Assembly (NCBI GenBank): GCA_043744215.1
Contig: JAYTVC010000045.1
Span: forward strand, 1-64,000
DNA: 64,000 nucleotides
Reading direction: 5' to 3'
DNA from: JBEEJL01 sp043744215
GTDB lineage: Bacteria; Pseudomonadota; Gammaproteobacteria; Burkholderiales; JBEEJL01
The translations under genes and the position numbers were made by a program. Positions 35,435-44,224 of this stretch are shown here, piece after piece (position 1 is the stretch's first letter; the number at the start of each line of letters is the position of its first letter). Under the pieces are notes generated by a model that was not told the DNA's origin, did not search any database, and was given only the letters and a program-made list of their open reading frames with translations.

Positions 35435-37219
35435 TCAGCGATCATCATAGATGGAATGAATCTGCTGCGCCCGGCTCGCCACCACCTGCGGGCGGCGGAT
35501 TTTCAAGGTTGGCGTCATCAAACCGTTATCAATACTCCATGGTTCAAAACTGAAAATGCCGCGCCGGATTTGCGCATAGCCGGGAAAAGATTTGATTTGC
35601 GCCGCCACGCGCCTGAGGATCAATTTTTCCGCTGCTGAATTTTCCAGTTCATCGGGATTGAGATGGGCTTCTTCCGCAACGCGTTTCCATTCATCGCGGT
35701 TCAGCACGCCGATCATGGCAAGAAACGCCTTGCCTTCGCCGATGACCATCACTTGTTCGAACACGCGGTCGCGCATGATGGACATTTCCATATCTCCCGG
35801 CGGTACTTTTTCGCCGTTGGAAAGCACAATAATATCTTTGGCGCGGCCGGTGATGGTGATGTGGCCGCCCGAATCAATGTTCACCACGTCGCCGGTTTTG
35901 AGCCAGCCGTCATCGGTGAAAATCGCCTTGGTCGCGTCGGCATGTTTCCAATAACCCTGCATGACACTAGGGCCTTTGACCTGCAATTCATCGCCCAAAC
36001 CCAAGCGTGTTTGCACATTGGGCAGCGCGCGGCCTACGCTGCTGGGCAGATTATCTTCAAGCGTATTGGCGGCAATCACGGGGCTGCTCTCGGTCAACCC
36101 ATAGCCTTGCAAAATAGGAATGCCTAGGGCGATAAACCATTTCGCCGCTTGCGGCGGCAGTGCCGCACCGCCGCTCACCGCGAAGCGCAAACGCCCGCCG
36201 AAACGATCACGCACTTTTGCGGCGACCAGTTTATCGAGCAGCGGCCACAACAAGAACGAGGGCTTCCACGGCCCGCGCTTTTGTTGCCACTCAAACCGCG
36301 ACCAGCCGGTTTCCACCGTGAAATCAAATATTTTTTGCTCAAGCGCGGGGCGCGATAGCAACTGGGTTTTGATTTTGGCGAGAATCAATTCAAATATGCG
36401 CGGCACCGCAATCAGCACCGTCGGTTTTTCATTGAGCAAATCATCGGCCAATACTTGTACCGAGCGGGCGTAAGTGGTTTTCACGCCCGTCGCCACCACC
36501 AGATAATAACCGGCTGTGCGCTCAAAAGTGTGCGACAACGGCAGGAAAGAAAGTATTTCGTCGCCATCATGCACATCAATATACTTTAATGAACCTTCCA
36601 CATTCGCCAGCATATTTTTGTGTGTCAGCATCACGCCCTTGGGTTTGCCCGTGGTGCCGGAAGTATAGACAATCGACGCCAATTGATGGCCGTCGTTGTT
36701 GAGATGCTGCGGCGTATTGCCCGTGGCGGGAAGCCAGTCATCCATGGCAACTACACGACGGTCAGCGATGGGTTTTTCGCCGGGGCGCACCATCACCACT
36801 CGCGACAAGCCGGGAACAGCGTCGGGCAATGCTGCAAGCTGATTCCATTGCTCCGGCGTTTCCAGCAACAAAATCCTCGCTCCGGAATCGCCCAAAATAT
36901 AGGCAACGTTCTCCGGCCTATCCACCACATACAGCGGCACCGTAACCAAACCCAAACCCATCGCCGCCTGGTCGAACAGCACCCACTCAATACTATTACG
37001 CAACATGATCGCCACACGGTCGCCGGGTTCAAGATTTTCTTTTTTCAGCGCCGTCTGCCAACGGCCGATTTCCGCATACATTTGCTCCCACGTAAACTCA
37101 CGTCGCTGATTGGTTTTGGGAACAAAATCCGCATGGGAGACTTGTCCCGGTGTGCGTATCGCGCGTTCGCGGAATAGGGCGTCGAGGGTAGGAATTTCTG
37201 CAAGATGGATGGCTGACAT
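35435..37219 (-). CDS. long-chain acyl-CoA ligase (AMP-dependent synthetase)
   Basis: A 594-residue adenylate-forming enzyme. The phosphate-binding loop is YTSGTTGKPKG (about 185-195), followed by YGLTESSP (about 376-383) and the hinge region GRAKDIIVLSNGEKVPP. It resembles FAA1-type long-chain synthetases. It activates fatty acids with ATP and CoA at the inner face of the membrane, feeding the beta-oxidation genes that follow in the same direction. GGGAGC precedes the ATG. No acyl-CoA dehydrogenase gene, needed for the first oxidation step, lies in the cluster. Confidence 0.9.
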   Translation of the reverse strand: MSAIHLAEIPTLDALFRERAIRTPGQVSHADFVPKTNQRREFTWEQMYAEIGRWQTALKKENLEPGDRVAIMLRNSIEWVLFDQAAMGLGLVTVPLYVVDRPENVAYILGDSGARILLLETPEQWNQLAALPDAVPGLSRVVMVRPGEKPIADRRVVAMDDWLPATGNTPQHLNNDGHQLASIVYTSGTTGKPKGVMLTHKNMLANVEGSLKYIDVHDGDEILSFLPLSHTFERTAGYYLVVATGVKTTYARSVQVLADDLLNEKPTVLIAVPRIFELILAKIKTQLLSRPALEQKIFDFTVETGWSRFEWQQKRGPWKPSFLLWPLLDKLVAAKVRDRFGGRLRFAVSGGAALPPQAAKWFIALGIPILQGYGLTESSPVIAANTLEDNLPSSVGRALPNVQTRLGLGDELQVKGPSVMQGYWKHADATKAIFTDDGWLKTGDVVNIDSGGHITITGRAKDIIVLSNGEKVPPGDMEMSIMRDRVFEQVMVIGEGKAFLAMIGVLNRDEWKRVAEEAHLNPDELENSAAEKLILRRVAAQIKSFPGYAQIRRGIFSFEPWSIDNGLMTPTLKIRRPQVVASRAQQIHSIYDDR

Positions 37220-37432
37220 TATTGCTCCCTGAAAATACTCGCGATTATCACTGGCCTCTATTCGGCAGAAGTATTAGACAGATGCGCGTTGGGCCGGACA
37301 CCCATCCCTCCCGTCCTTCTGCTTTCGCGAAGGCAGGCTGTAACCCGCCCTCAGAAATGGAGGGAATTTTTCTGCGACCTTGATCGTGCGCGTTCGGCTA
37401 CTGGAAATAATTGATTGACTTTATATTGCAGC
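37220..37432. other. spacer between rng and the acyl-CoA ligase gene
   Basis: A 213-base gap. Holds an ACCCATCCCTCCCG block and a GGAGGGAATTTTT block that can pair as TCCCTCC/GGAGGGA on the + strand, with a second internal hairpin CTGCTTTCG/CGAAGGCAG. The ACCCATCCC start is shared with the terminator at 15211. No gene is seen. Confidence 0.4.
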
Positions 37433-38902
37433 CTACATTAACACCACATCATAATTCTCCTGCGTGTAGGCACTCTCAACCTGCAATGAAATCGGTTTGC
37501 CGATGAAATCCGACAGCATGGTGAGATTCTGCGCTTCTTCATCCAGAAAACGGTCGATGACTTTTTGCGAAGCGAGGATGCGATATTCTTTGGTGTCGAA
37601 TTGCCGGGCGGAGCGAAGGAGTTCGCGCAGAATTTCGTAGCAAATGGTTTGTGGTGTTTTGAGCTGGCCACGGCCAGCGCAAGTCTCGCATGGTTCACAT
37701 AGAATATGCGCCAAAGATTCGCGCGTGCGCTTGCGCGTCATCTCCAGCAAACCCAGCGATGAGAAACCGTTGAGGGTAATGCGCGTGCGGTCGCGCGACA
37801 AAGCCTTGTTGAATTCTGCCAACACGGATTCCTTATGCGGTTCGTTATCCATATCGATAAAATCGACGATGATAATGCCGCCCAGATTGCGCAAACGTAG
37901 TTGACGCGCGATGGTTTGCGCGGCTTCGAGATTGGTTTTGTAAATGGTGTCGTCGAAATTGCGGCCGCCGACGAAGCCGCCGGTGTTCACGTCCACCGTG
38001 GTCATCGCTTCCGTCTGGTCGATGATGATGTAGCCGCCTGATTTCAAATCGACGCGCTTGGCCAGCGCCCGTTCGATTTCCTCTTCGACGCCAAACAAAT
38101 CAAACAGTGGGCGTTCGCCCTGGTAATGCTCCAGCACTTTGAACGCCTGCTGGGTATATTTTTGCGCGAACTCGCTGAGCTTCTGAAAAGTCTCTCGCGA
38201 ATCGACGATGATGCGTTCGGTTTCGGCATGGACAAAATCGCGTAATACGCGCTGGCTCAAATTCAAATCCTGATACAGCAAAGTTTCCAGCGCAGCAGTC
38301 TTGGCGGCTTCTTTGGTGCCATTCCACAACTTGCGCAGGTATTCGACGTCGGCGGCGAGCTCGTCGTCGCTCGCGGTTTCGGCCACGGTGCGCACTATGA
38401 AACCGCCGGTTTCTTCAGCGGGAATCAAATGCTGCAACTTTTGCCGCAAAACTTCCCGTTCCGCTTCGTCTTCAATGCGCTGCGAAATGCCGATATGTGC
38501 TTCTTGCGGCAAGTAAACGAGAAAGCGGCCGGCAATGCCAATTTGCGTCGACAAGCGCGCGCCCTTGCTGCCGAGCGGATCTTTGATGACTTGCACCAGG
38601 ATCGACTGGCCTTCGGACAATATTTTTTCGATGGGTTTTAATTCGACAGGTTTTGCATTCTCGCCGTTTTCTCGCGGCACCCAGATATCCGCCACATGTA
38701 AAAACGCTGCGCGCGACAAACCCACGTCGATGAACGCCGATTGCATGCCGGGCAATACGCGCGCCACTTTGCCCAGATAAACATTGCCAACCAGGCCGCG
38801 GCTTGACGCGCGTTCGACGTGCAGTTCCTGCGCGACGCCTTGCAGCATGACCGCCACGCGGGTTTCCTGCGGCGTAACGTTGATAAGAATCTGCTCGTTC
38901 AT
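37433..38902 (-). CDS. rng: ribonuclease G
   Basis: A 489-residue endoribonuclease of the RNase E/G family. The S1-like domain (about 35-120) holds GNVYLGKVARVLPGMQSAFIDVG. The catalytic core includes DFIDM (Asp residues about 348-350, metal ligands), and the zinc-link cysteines are in CEPCETCAGRG (about 407). The length matches RNase G, without the long scaffold tail of RNase E. It processes 16S rRNA 5' ends and decays some mRNAs. It lies 25 bases after maf in the same direction, as in many betaproteobacteria. Confidence 0.95.
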   Translation of the reverse strand: MNEQILINVTPQETRVAVMLQGVAQELHVERASSRGLVGNVYLGKVARVLPGMQSAFIDVGLSRAAFLHVADIWVPRENGENAKPVELKPIEKILSEGQSILVQVIKDPLGSKGARLSTQIGIAGRFLVYLPQEAHIGISQRIEDEAEREVLRQKLQHLIPAEETGGFIVRTVAETASDDELAADVEYLRKLWNGTKEAAKTAALETLLYQDLNLSQRVLRDFVHAETERIIVDSRETFQKLSEFAQKYTQQAFKVLEHYQGERPLFDLFGVEEEIERALAKRVDLKSGGYIIIDQTEAMTTVDVNTGGFVGGRNFDDTIYKTNLEAAQTIARQLRLRNLGGIIIVDFIDMDNEPHKESVLAEFNKALSRDRTRITLNGFSSLGLLEMTRKRTRESLAHILCEPCETCAGRGQLKTPQTICYEILRELLRSARQFDTKEYRILASQKVIDRFLDEEAQNLTMLSDFIGKPISLQVESAYTQENYDVVLM

Positions 38903-38927
38903 GGTTTATTATTTTTCCGGAAAATTT

Positions 38928-39545
38928 TTATCGGCCTGCGCCGAATTGCCTGATAAGCACCGACGTCTCATACAAGGGCAAACCCACCACGCCGGAATAG
39001 CTGCCTTCAAGCCGCGCAACAAATGCGCCGGCGCGGCCCTGAATGGCATAACCGCCGGCCTTGTCGGATGATTCGCCCGATGCGACATAGGCTTTGATGT
39101 CTTCGTCCGTGAGCGCGCAAAACGTCACGCGGCTTGATGATAAGGCGACCTCGATACGGTTGCCGTCGGTCATCGCGATGGCCGTATGTACGTCGTGTGA
39201 TGTGCCCGCGAGCGAACGAACCATGCCCATTGCTTCGGCGGCATCCGCCGGCTTGCCCAAAATTTTTCCATCAAGCGCAACCGTGGTATCTGCCGACAAA
39301 ATATTATGCCAAGGCAAACTGCGCTCCATCAGCAACCGCGCAGCGAGCACGACTTTTGCACGCGCGATGCGCTGCACATAAACATCGGGTTGCTCATCCG
39401 CGAGCGGCGTTTCATCGACATCCGGTTGGCGTGGCGCTTGTTCGCGAAACAACAACAGCTCAAACGACACGCCGATTTGTTTCAGCAATTCGCGCCGACG
39501 CGGGCTGCGCGACGCAAGATAAATCCGCTGCGACATTTTCGCCAT
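38928..39545 (-). CDS. maf: Maf-family nucleotide pyrophosphatase (YhdE type)
   Basis: A 205-residue Maf protein. The opening SQRIYLASRSPRRRELL carries the conserved SxR-R motif, followed by a glutamate in the DETP segment, the SADT motif (about 75) and DKAGGYAIQGRAG (about 155-167). YhdE-type Maf proteins hydrolyse dTTP/UTP and modified pyrimidine nucleotides, cleaning the pool. I start at MAKMSQ; another possible start 18 codons upstream adds a nonconserved segment. Lies between rlmH and rng. Confidence 0.9.
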   Translation of the reverse strand: MAKMSQRIYLASRSPRRRELLKQIGVSFELLLFREQAPRQPDVDETPLADEQPDVYVQRIARAKVVLAARLLMERSLPWHNILSADTTVALDGKILGKPADAAEAMGMVRSLAGTSHDVHTAIAMTDGNRIEVALSSSRVTFCALTDEDIKAYVASGESSDKAGGYAIQGRAGAFVARLEGSYSGVVGLPLYETSVLIRQFGAGR

Positions 39546-39598
39546 GCCTGCTTTTGAGCTGACATAGGTCTTCAAGGGACTATCGGAAGGGTGTTCCA

Positions 39599-39611
39599 TA
39601 AGTATTTGATT
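39599..39611 (-). promoter_or_regulatory. IHF-consensus site between rlmH and maf
   Basis: The minus strand reads AATCAAATACTTA (exact consensus), preceded by AAAATATTCAATAT. Together the flank and site fill part of the short spacer just upstream of the longest maf frame. The 38-base context resembles that at 9245, down to a shared TTCTCAAC. Confidence 0.5.
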
Positions 39612-39648
39612 ATATTGAATATTTTAAGGTTTTCTCAACGCTTGTGAT

Positions 39649-40119
39649 TCACTCGCGATGGTAGGGATGATTCTGCGTGATCGAATACGCGCGATAAAGT
39701 TGCTCTGCCAACAAAACCCGCGCCATGCCGTGGGGCAATGTCATGGCCGACAACGCGAGCATTTTTTGCGCGCGCTGCTTAATGCTTGCGTGCAATCCAT
39801 CGGCACCGCCGATGACGAAGGCCACATCGCGGCCGTCAGCCATCCAGTTGCGCAACCAATCCGCCAAAGCTTGTGTGGTCACTTGCGCGCCGCGCTCATC
39901 AAGCGCGATCACATTGACGCCATCAGGCAGCGCCGCTTCGATGCGGATTTTTTCTGCTTCCATCATTTGCAGGGCTGTTTTACCCGTGTCGCGTTTTTCC
40001 GGTTTGATTTCCTTCAGCTCAATGCGCAAATGGGGTGGCATGCGTTTGGCGTATTCATCAAAGGCGGCATTCACCCAATCGGGCATTTTGTTACCGACAG
40101 CAATGATGGTCAATTTCAA
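39649..40119 (-). CDS. rlmH: 23S rRNA (pseudouridine1915-N3)-methyltransferase RlmH
   Basis: A 156-residue SPOUT-class methyltransferase, the family's usual length. The knot contains FVIGGADGLH (about 101-110) and the C-terminal SLPHG-like LPHGMARVLLAEQLYRAYSI. It methylates pseudouridine 1915 in helix 69 of 23S rRNA. The start is a TTG two bases after the rsfS stop, so it probably depends on coupling. Standard neighbour of rsfS. Confidence 0.95.
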   Translation of the reverse strand: MKLTIIAVGNKMPDWVNAAFDEYAKRMPPHLRIELKEIKPEKRDTGKTALQMMEAEKIRIEAALPDGVNVIALDERGAQVTTQALADWLRNWMADGRDVAFVIGGADGLHASIKQRAQKMLALSAMTLPHGMARVLLAEQLYRAYSITQNHPYHRE

Positions 40120-40121
40120 TG

Positions 40122-40721
40122 CTATGCGCGCTTTTTACTGGGTAGTTTTTTGGCGGTCACTTTTTTGGCGGCTGGTTTTTTTGCTGCCGGTTTTTTGGCT
40201 GTTGGCGTTTTCGAAACCGGTTTTTTTACGACGGGTTTTTTTACGACGGGTTTTTTCCTGGCCGCGCTGGGCACTTCCTGTTCGATTTTCTTCTCTGTCA
40301 TTTTTTTTGCCGCAGGTTTTTTGGCGGCGGTTTTTTTCTTTAGCGCAGGCTTTTCGTCTGATTCAGCGTCATCATCTTTTTGTTTGCTGCCACGAGGCGG
40401 CGGGTGATCCCACAATTCTTCCAGGTTGTAATACTCGCGCGTGGCCGGATGCATCACATGCACGATCAAGTCGCCGCAATCGACCAGCACCCATTCACCG
40501 CTTTCTTCACCTTCGATGCTGAGCACCAGGCCGCCGGCTTGTTTCACTTTCACCACGACGTTGTTTGCCAGCGCCTTGGTTTGCCGAACGGAGTCGGCGC
40601 TCGCCACGATGATGAAGTCGAATAGTGAGGACAAATGCTTCACGTCCATGATTTTGATGTCTTTAGCCTTGATGTCTTCAAGGGCATCGACGGCGATTTT
40701 TTTAAGTTTTGCGGGAGTCAT
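40122..40721 (-). CDS. rsfS: ribosome silencing factor RsfS with histone H1-like tail
   Basis: A 199-residue protein. Residues 1 to about 110 are RsfS (MTPAKLKKIAVDALEDIKA, GEWVLVDCGDLIVHVMHP, EYYNLEELW), which binds ribosomal protein L14 and blocks subunit joining under starvation. RsfS is usually 105-130 residues. Here a further ~80 residues form a Lys/Ala/Pro/Val tail of KKPVVKKP, KKPAAKKP and AAKK repeats like histone H1 or AlgP. I start at MTPAKL; the upstream frame overlaps nadD's end. The DNA of the tail has repeated A7 runs (near 40220-40255), prone to slippage. Confidence 0.93.
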   Translation of the reverse strand: MTPAKLKKIAVDALEDIKAKDIKIMDVKHLSSLFDFIIVASADSVRQTKALANNVVVKVKQAGGLVLSIEGEESGEWVLVDCGDLIVHVMHPATREYYNLEELWDHPPPRGSKQKDDDAESDEKPALKKKTAAKKPAAKKMTEKKIEQEVPSAARKKPVVKKPVVKKPVSKTPTAKKPAAKKPAAKKVTAKKLPSKKRA

Positions 40722-40740
40722 GCAATTCCAATAAGTTAAA

Positions 40741-41412
40741 TTAATTAGGGCGGTACAGGTTTTGTTGCTGGATGTATTGCGCAACCGCGTCGGGAATTAA
40801 ATAACGCGCAGAGCGCCCGGCACCGAACAGCGCGCGGATGCGCGTAGCGGAAATATCCAGCGGCGTCATGCTGAGCGTGGCAATGTGCCCGGCAGGTGCG
40901 GCGCGCAACAGCGTGGCATTGGCGGTGAAACGCTTTTGATATTCGTCGCGCAATGCGGGAGTCAGCGTATTCACATCGAGCGCCGCGCCGGGCCGTGTGG
41001 CAACGGCAACATGGGACAGCGCAAACAATTCCTGCCAGCGATGCCAGGTATGCAAATTGACAAACGCATCCGCGCCGACGATCAGCACCAGTGCCGTAGT
41101 GGCGCCCAACTCGATGCGCAACTCACTCAGCGTATCGATGGTATAACTGGCCTTGTCGCGTTTCACTTCGCGCTCATCGGCCGCGAACCGCGCATTGCCG
41201 GCAATGGCCGCCTTCACCATGGCGAGGCGATGGTCCGCCGGGGCGCGCGGCACACTGCGTTGCCAGGGTTTGCCCGCAGGAATAAACAGAATACCATCCA
41301 GCTTGAAATGATCGGCGGCTTCTTCGGCAAGGCGAAGATGGCCGAAGTGAACCGGGTCGAAGGTGCCGCCGAGGATGCCGACCGCACGGCTGTTGGAAGT
41401 TGATGCGCTCAA
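40741..41412 (-). CDS. nadD: nicotinate-nucleotide adenylyltransferase
   Basis: A 223-residue nucleotidyltransferase. It has GGTFDPVHFGHL (about 14-25, with the HxGH ATP site), SYTIDTL (about 88-94) and the C-terminal DISATRIR (about 180-187). It makes NaAD from NaMN and ATP in NAD synthesis. A TTG start 13 bases after the proA stop is used, because the ATG overlapping that stop runs quickly into a stop codon. Only 19 bases separate it from rsfS. Confidence 0.94.
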   Translation of the reverse strand: MSASTSNSRAVGILGGTFDPVHFGHLRLAEEAADHFKLDGILFIPAGKPWQRSVPRAPADHRLAMVKAAIAGNARFAADEREVKRDKASYTIDTLSELRIELGATTALVLIVGADAFVNLHTWHRWQELFALSHVAVATRPGAALDVNTLTPALRDEYQKRFTANATLLRAAPAGHIATLSMTPLDISATRIRALFGAGRSARYLIPDAVAQYIQQQNLYRPN

Positions 41413-41425
41413 AATGGTTGGCCGC

Positions 41426-42694
41426 TCATGTTCGGATTTGCCCGCTGCCGAGCACGATATATTTTTGCGATGTCAAACCTTCGAGCCCCACCGGCCCGCG
41501 CGCGTGCAGCTTGTCGGTAGAAATGCCAATCTCCGCACCCAGGCCGTATTCAAAGCCATCGGCGAAGCGCGTTGAGGCATTCACCATCACGCTGGAAGAA
41601 TCCACTTCGCGCAGAAAACGCATGGCGCGGCTGTAGTCCTCGGTGACAATCGTATCGGTGTGGGCCGAACCGTACTTGCTGATGTGTTCCATCGCCGCGT
41701 CGAGATTTTTTACAATGCGCACCGCAAGAATCGGCGCGAGATACTCGGCGTACCAATCTTCTTCTGTTGCCGCTTTCATTTGTGGCACCAGTTTTCTCGC
41801 CGCCGGGTCTCCGCGCAATTCGACTTTTTTGTCGAGATAAATTTGCGCCAGCGGCGGCAAAACAATGGCGGCGATTTTCTCGTGCACCAATAGCGTTTCC
41901 ATGGTGTTGCAGGTGCCGTAACGCTGGGTCTTGGCGTTGTCGGCGATTTTTACCGCCTTGTCAGGGTCGGCTTTCGAGTCGATATATACATGGCACACGC
42001 CATCCAGATGTTTAATGACGGGAATGCGCGCGTCATTGCTGATGCGCTCGATCAGCCCCTTGCCGCCGCGCGGCACAATCACATCGACATATTTATTCAT
42101 GCTGATGAGCTCGCCCACCGCCGCGCGGTCGGTGGTCTCAACCACCTGCACGGCGCTCTCTGGCAAGCCCGCAGCGCGCAGGCCCTCGTGAACGCAAGCG
42201 GCGATAGCCTGGTTGGAATGCATCGCTTCGGAGCCGCCGCGCAATATGCAGGCATTGCCCGCCTTCAAACACAAGCCTGCCGCATCCGCCGTGACGTTGG
42301 GACGCGATTCGTAAATAATGCCGATCACGCCAAGCGGTACGCGCATCTTGCCAACCTGTATGCCTGAGGGCCGGTATTTCAGATCAGTGATTTCACCCAC
42401 CGGATCGGGCAGCGCGGCGATTTGCTCCAAGCCCTCGGCGATGGATTCGATGGTCATTTCATTTAATTTCAGGCGGTCGATCATTGCGCTTTCCAACTCT
42501 TTAGCGCGTGCGGCCTGCACATCTTTTGCGTTGGCTGCCATCAGTGACGGCGCGTTCGCGCGAATAGCCGCGGCCATCGCAAGCAACGCTGCATTTTTTG
42601 CGCCCGTGTTGGCCCTGGCAATGGCGCGCGATGCGATGCGCGCCTGCTCGCCCACTTGTTTCATATACGACTTGATGTCGAGTTTCATGTCCAT
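41426..42694 (-). CDS. proA: gamma-glutamyl phosphate reductase
   Basis: A 422-residue aldehyde-dehydrogenase-fold enzyme of proline synthesis that reduces gamma-glutamyl phosphate to the semialdehyde with NADPH. The catalytic Cys lies in GTCNTMET (about 256), with VPRGGKGLIERI (about 205) in the nucleotide region and VNASTRFADGFEYGLGAEIGIS near the C-terminus. The start is the ATG of MDMKLD; another ATG two codons on is equally good. No proB lies in the window. Confidence 0.95.
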   Translation of the reverse strand: MDMKLDIKSYMKQVGEQARIASRAIARANTGAKNAALLAMAAAIRANAPSLMAANAKDVQAARAKELESAMIDRLKLNEMTIESIAEGLEQIAALPDPVGEITDLKYRPSGIQVGKMRVPLGVIGIIYESRPNVTADAAGLCLKAGNACILRGGSEAMHSNQAIAACVHEGLRAAGLPESAVQVVETTDRAAVGELISMNKYVDVIVPRGGKGLIERISNDARIPVIKHLDGVCHVYIDSKADPDKAVKIADNAKTQRYGTCNTMETLLVHEKIAAIVLPPLAQIYLDKKVELRGDPAARKLVPQMKAATEEDWYAEYLAPILAVRIVKNLDAAMEHISKYGSAHTDTIVTEDYSRAMRFLREVDSSSVMVNASTRFADGFEYGLGAEIGISTDKLHARGPVGLEGLTSQKYIVLGSGQIRT

Positions 42695-42711
42695 CGTTGC
42701 ACCATCATGCT

Positions 42712-43737
42712 TTACGCCAGTTCTTTTATAGCAGGCTTGCCCGCCGTTAACAGCGCCAATTGCAATAACGCATCCCACACATCGCCACGGCGCAAACCTT
42801 TAATCATCTGATCTGCCTGCGCGGCACGGGCCAGGGCCATTTTTAATTGGGCCGGTTCGGCGCGCCTGGCCGCTTTTTCAATCAACTGTTGCCGCGCTCC
42901 CCATACCCGTGCATCTCGCAGAAGTTGAGATAGGGCCCGGCCGCTTTGCAAGCCTTCGCTAATCTTTAACAGCGCGCGAATTTCTTCGGTAATCGCCCAC
43001 AATACTAAAGGCGGCGCGGCGCCTTCTCCCTGCAAACCTTCCATCATGCGCACCAGCCGGGGAATGTCCCGCGCCAATACCGCTTCGCCCAGCTTCCTTA
43101 CATCATAGCGCGATACGTCGAGCACCGCCTCACGCACGGCATCGCCATCCAGCGCGCCTTCGGGAAACAGCAGCGCGAGTTTTTGCACCTCTTGATACGC
43201 CGCCAATAAATTGCCCTCGACACGCTCCGTCAGCCATTGCAGCGTCTCGCGGTCGCAAGTTTGTTTTTGCGCAGCCAGTCGCAACGACAGCCATTCCGGC
43301 AATTGCTGCCGCGAAACTTCTTTCGCTTCGACCGCTACGCCTGCCGATTCCAACGCGGTAAACCAGCGGCCACTTAATTGCGTGCGATCAAGCGCGGGCA
43401 AGCTGACAAGACAAATCGTGTCATCGGGCAAGCGCTCGCAAAATTTTACGATAGCTTCGCTGCCTTCAACGCCGGGCTTGCCGCCGGGGATGCGCAGTTC
43501 CAAAATGCGTTTTGACGCGAACAGGGAAAAACTGTTGGCACTCATGTTGAGCGAACCCCAGTTGAAACCCGTTTCAACCGTGAGCACTTCGCGCTCCGCA
43601 TAACCGTCTTTACGCGCAGCAGCACGGATGCGGTCGGCCGCTTCGAGCGTGAGTAAAGGCTCGGCACCGAACAGCGTATAGAGTGGTGCCAGTTTTTTTG
43701 CAAGTTGCGCAGCGAGTTGTTCGGTAGCAATGCGCAT
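42712..43737 (-). CDS. holA: DNA polymerase III delta subunit
   Basis: A 341-residue clamp-loader subunit. The N-terminal domain starts LAAQLAKKLAPLYTLFGAEPLL, as in HolA, and the middle contains LTERVEGNLLAAYQEVQKLALL (about 190-210), the most conserved HolA stretch. It opens the beta clamp within the gamma complex. Its ATG overlaps the lptE stop in TGATG, so the genes are coupled. Confidence 0.93.
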   Translation of the reverse strand: MRIATEQLAAQLAKKLAPLYTLFGAEPLLTLEAADRIRAAARKDGYAEREVLTVETGFNWGSLNMSANSFSLFASKRILELRIPGGKPGVEGSEAIVKFCERLPDDTICLVSLPALDRTQLSGRWFTALESAGVAVEAKEVSRQQLPEWLSLRLAAQKQTCDRETLQWLTERVEGNLLAAYQEVQKLALLFPEGALDGDAVREAVLDVSRYDVRKLGEAVLARDIPRLVRMMEGLQGEGAAPPLVLWAITEEIRALLKISEGLQSGRALSQLLRDARVWGARQQLIEKAARRAEPAQLKMALARAAQADQMIKGLRRGDVWDALLQLALLTAGKPAIKELA

Positions 43738-44219
43738 CAACGTTTAACCAGCGCCAGCCGGCGCAAAATTTGTTGCGCGGCATCCTGCTGCATGTCGCGG
43801 TAGAGCAAGGCTTCTTCCTGCTCTTTTGCCAACACTTGCACATCGCTGTAGGACAAAATGCGGTTGAGCACCAGCTCGCTCGGCGGAATCAGTTCTTTTT
43901 TCGCGCCATCGATGACTTTGTAATTTACGCGATAACGCAATTGCAGTTCGCGCACACGGCCTGCGCTGTTGAGCGCGAGAATGATTCTTTCTCGCTGCTC
44001 GCCAACTAATTGCAATTGCGCATCGGCCTCGGAATCTTTTGTTACGATGGTTGTAGTGGATGAATTGGTCACCGCGCGTTTCAAATCCGTTTGCAAGGAC
44101 GACCCGTCGCCGCCGGAAATAAACAGCGTGGCAAACGGCAGCGACGCATCACCGCGCAGTTGAAATCCGCAAGCGGATAATGCTAAAATATTGATAATAA
44201 TCAAATAGTTACGTAACAT
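43737..44219 (-). CDS. lptE: LPS-assembly lipoprotein LptE
   Basis: A 160-residue outer-membrane lipoprotein. The signal peptide ends in LSAC with the lipidated Cys about 17, followed by GFQLRG, the universal LptE opening. It plugs and supports the LptD barrel that inserts LPS into the outer membrane. It lies between leuS and holA in the classic order. Codons 3-12 are encoded by an IHF-type element; thus NYLIIINIL in the signal peptide is written in that sequence. Confidence 0.93.
   Translation of the reverse strand: MLRNYLIIINILALSACGFQLRGDASLPFATLFISGGDGSSLQTDLKRAVTNSSTTTIVTKDSEADAQLQLVGEQRERIILALNSAGRVRELQLRYRVNYKVIDGAKKELIPPSELVLNRILSYSDVQVLAKEQEEALLYRDMQQDAAQQILRRLALVKR
44199..44211 (+). 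promoter_or_regulatory. IHF-consensus site in the lptE signal-peptide codons
   Basis: The + strand reads AATCAAATAGTTA (exact consensus), preceded by TAAAATATTGATAAT. The 13-mer is identical to the one at 55666-55678. Confidence 0.5.
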
Positions 44220-44224
44220 TCCGT

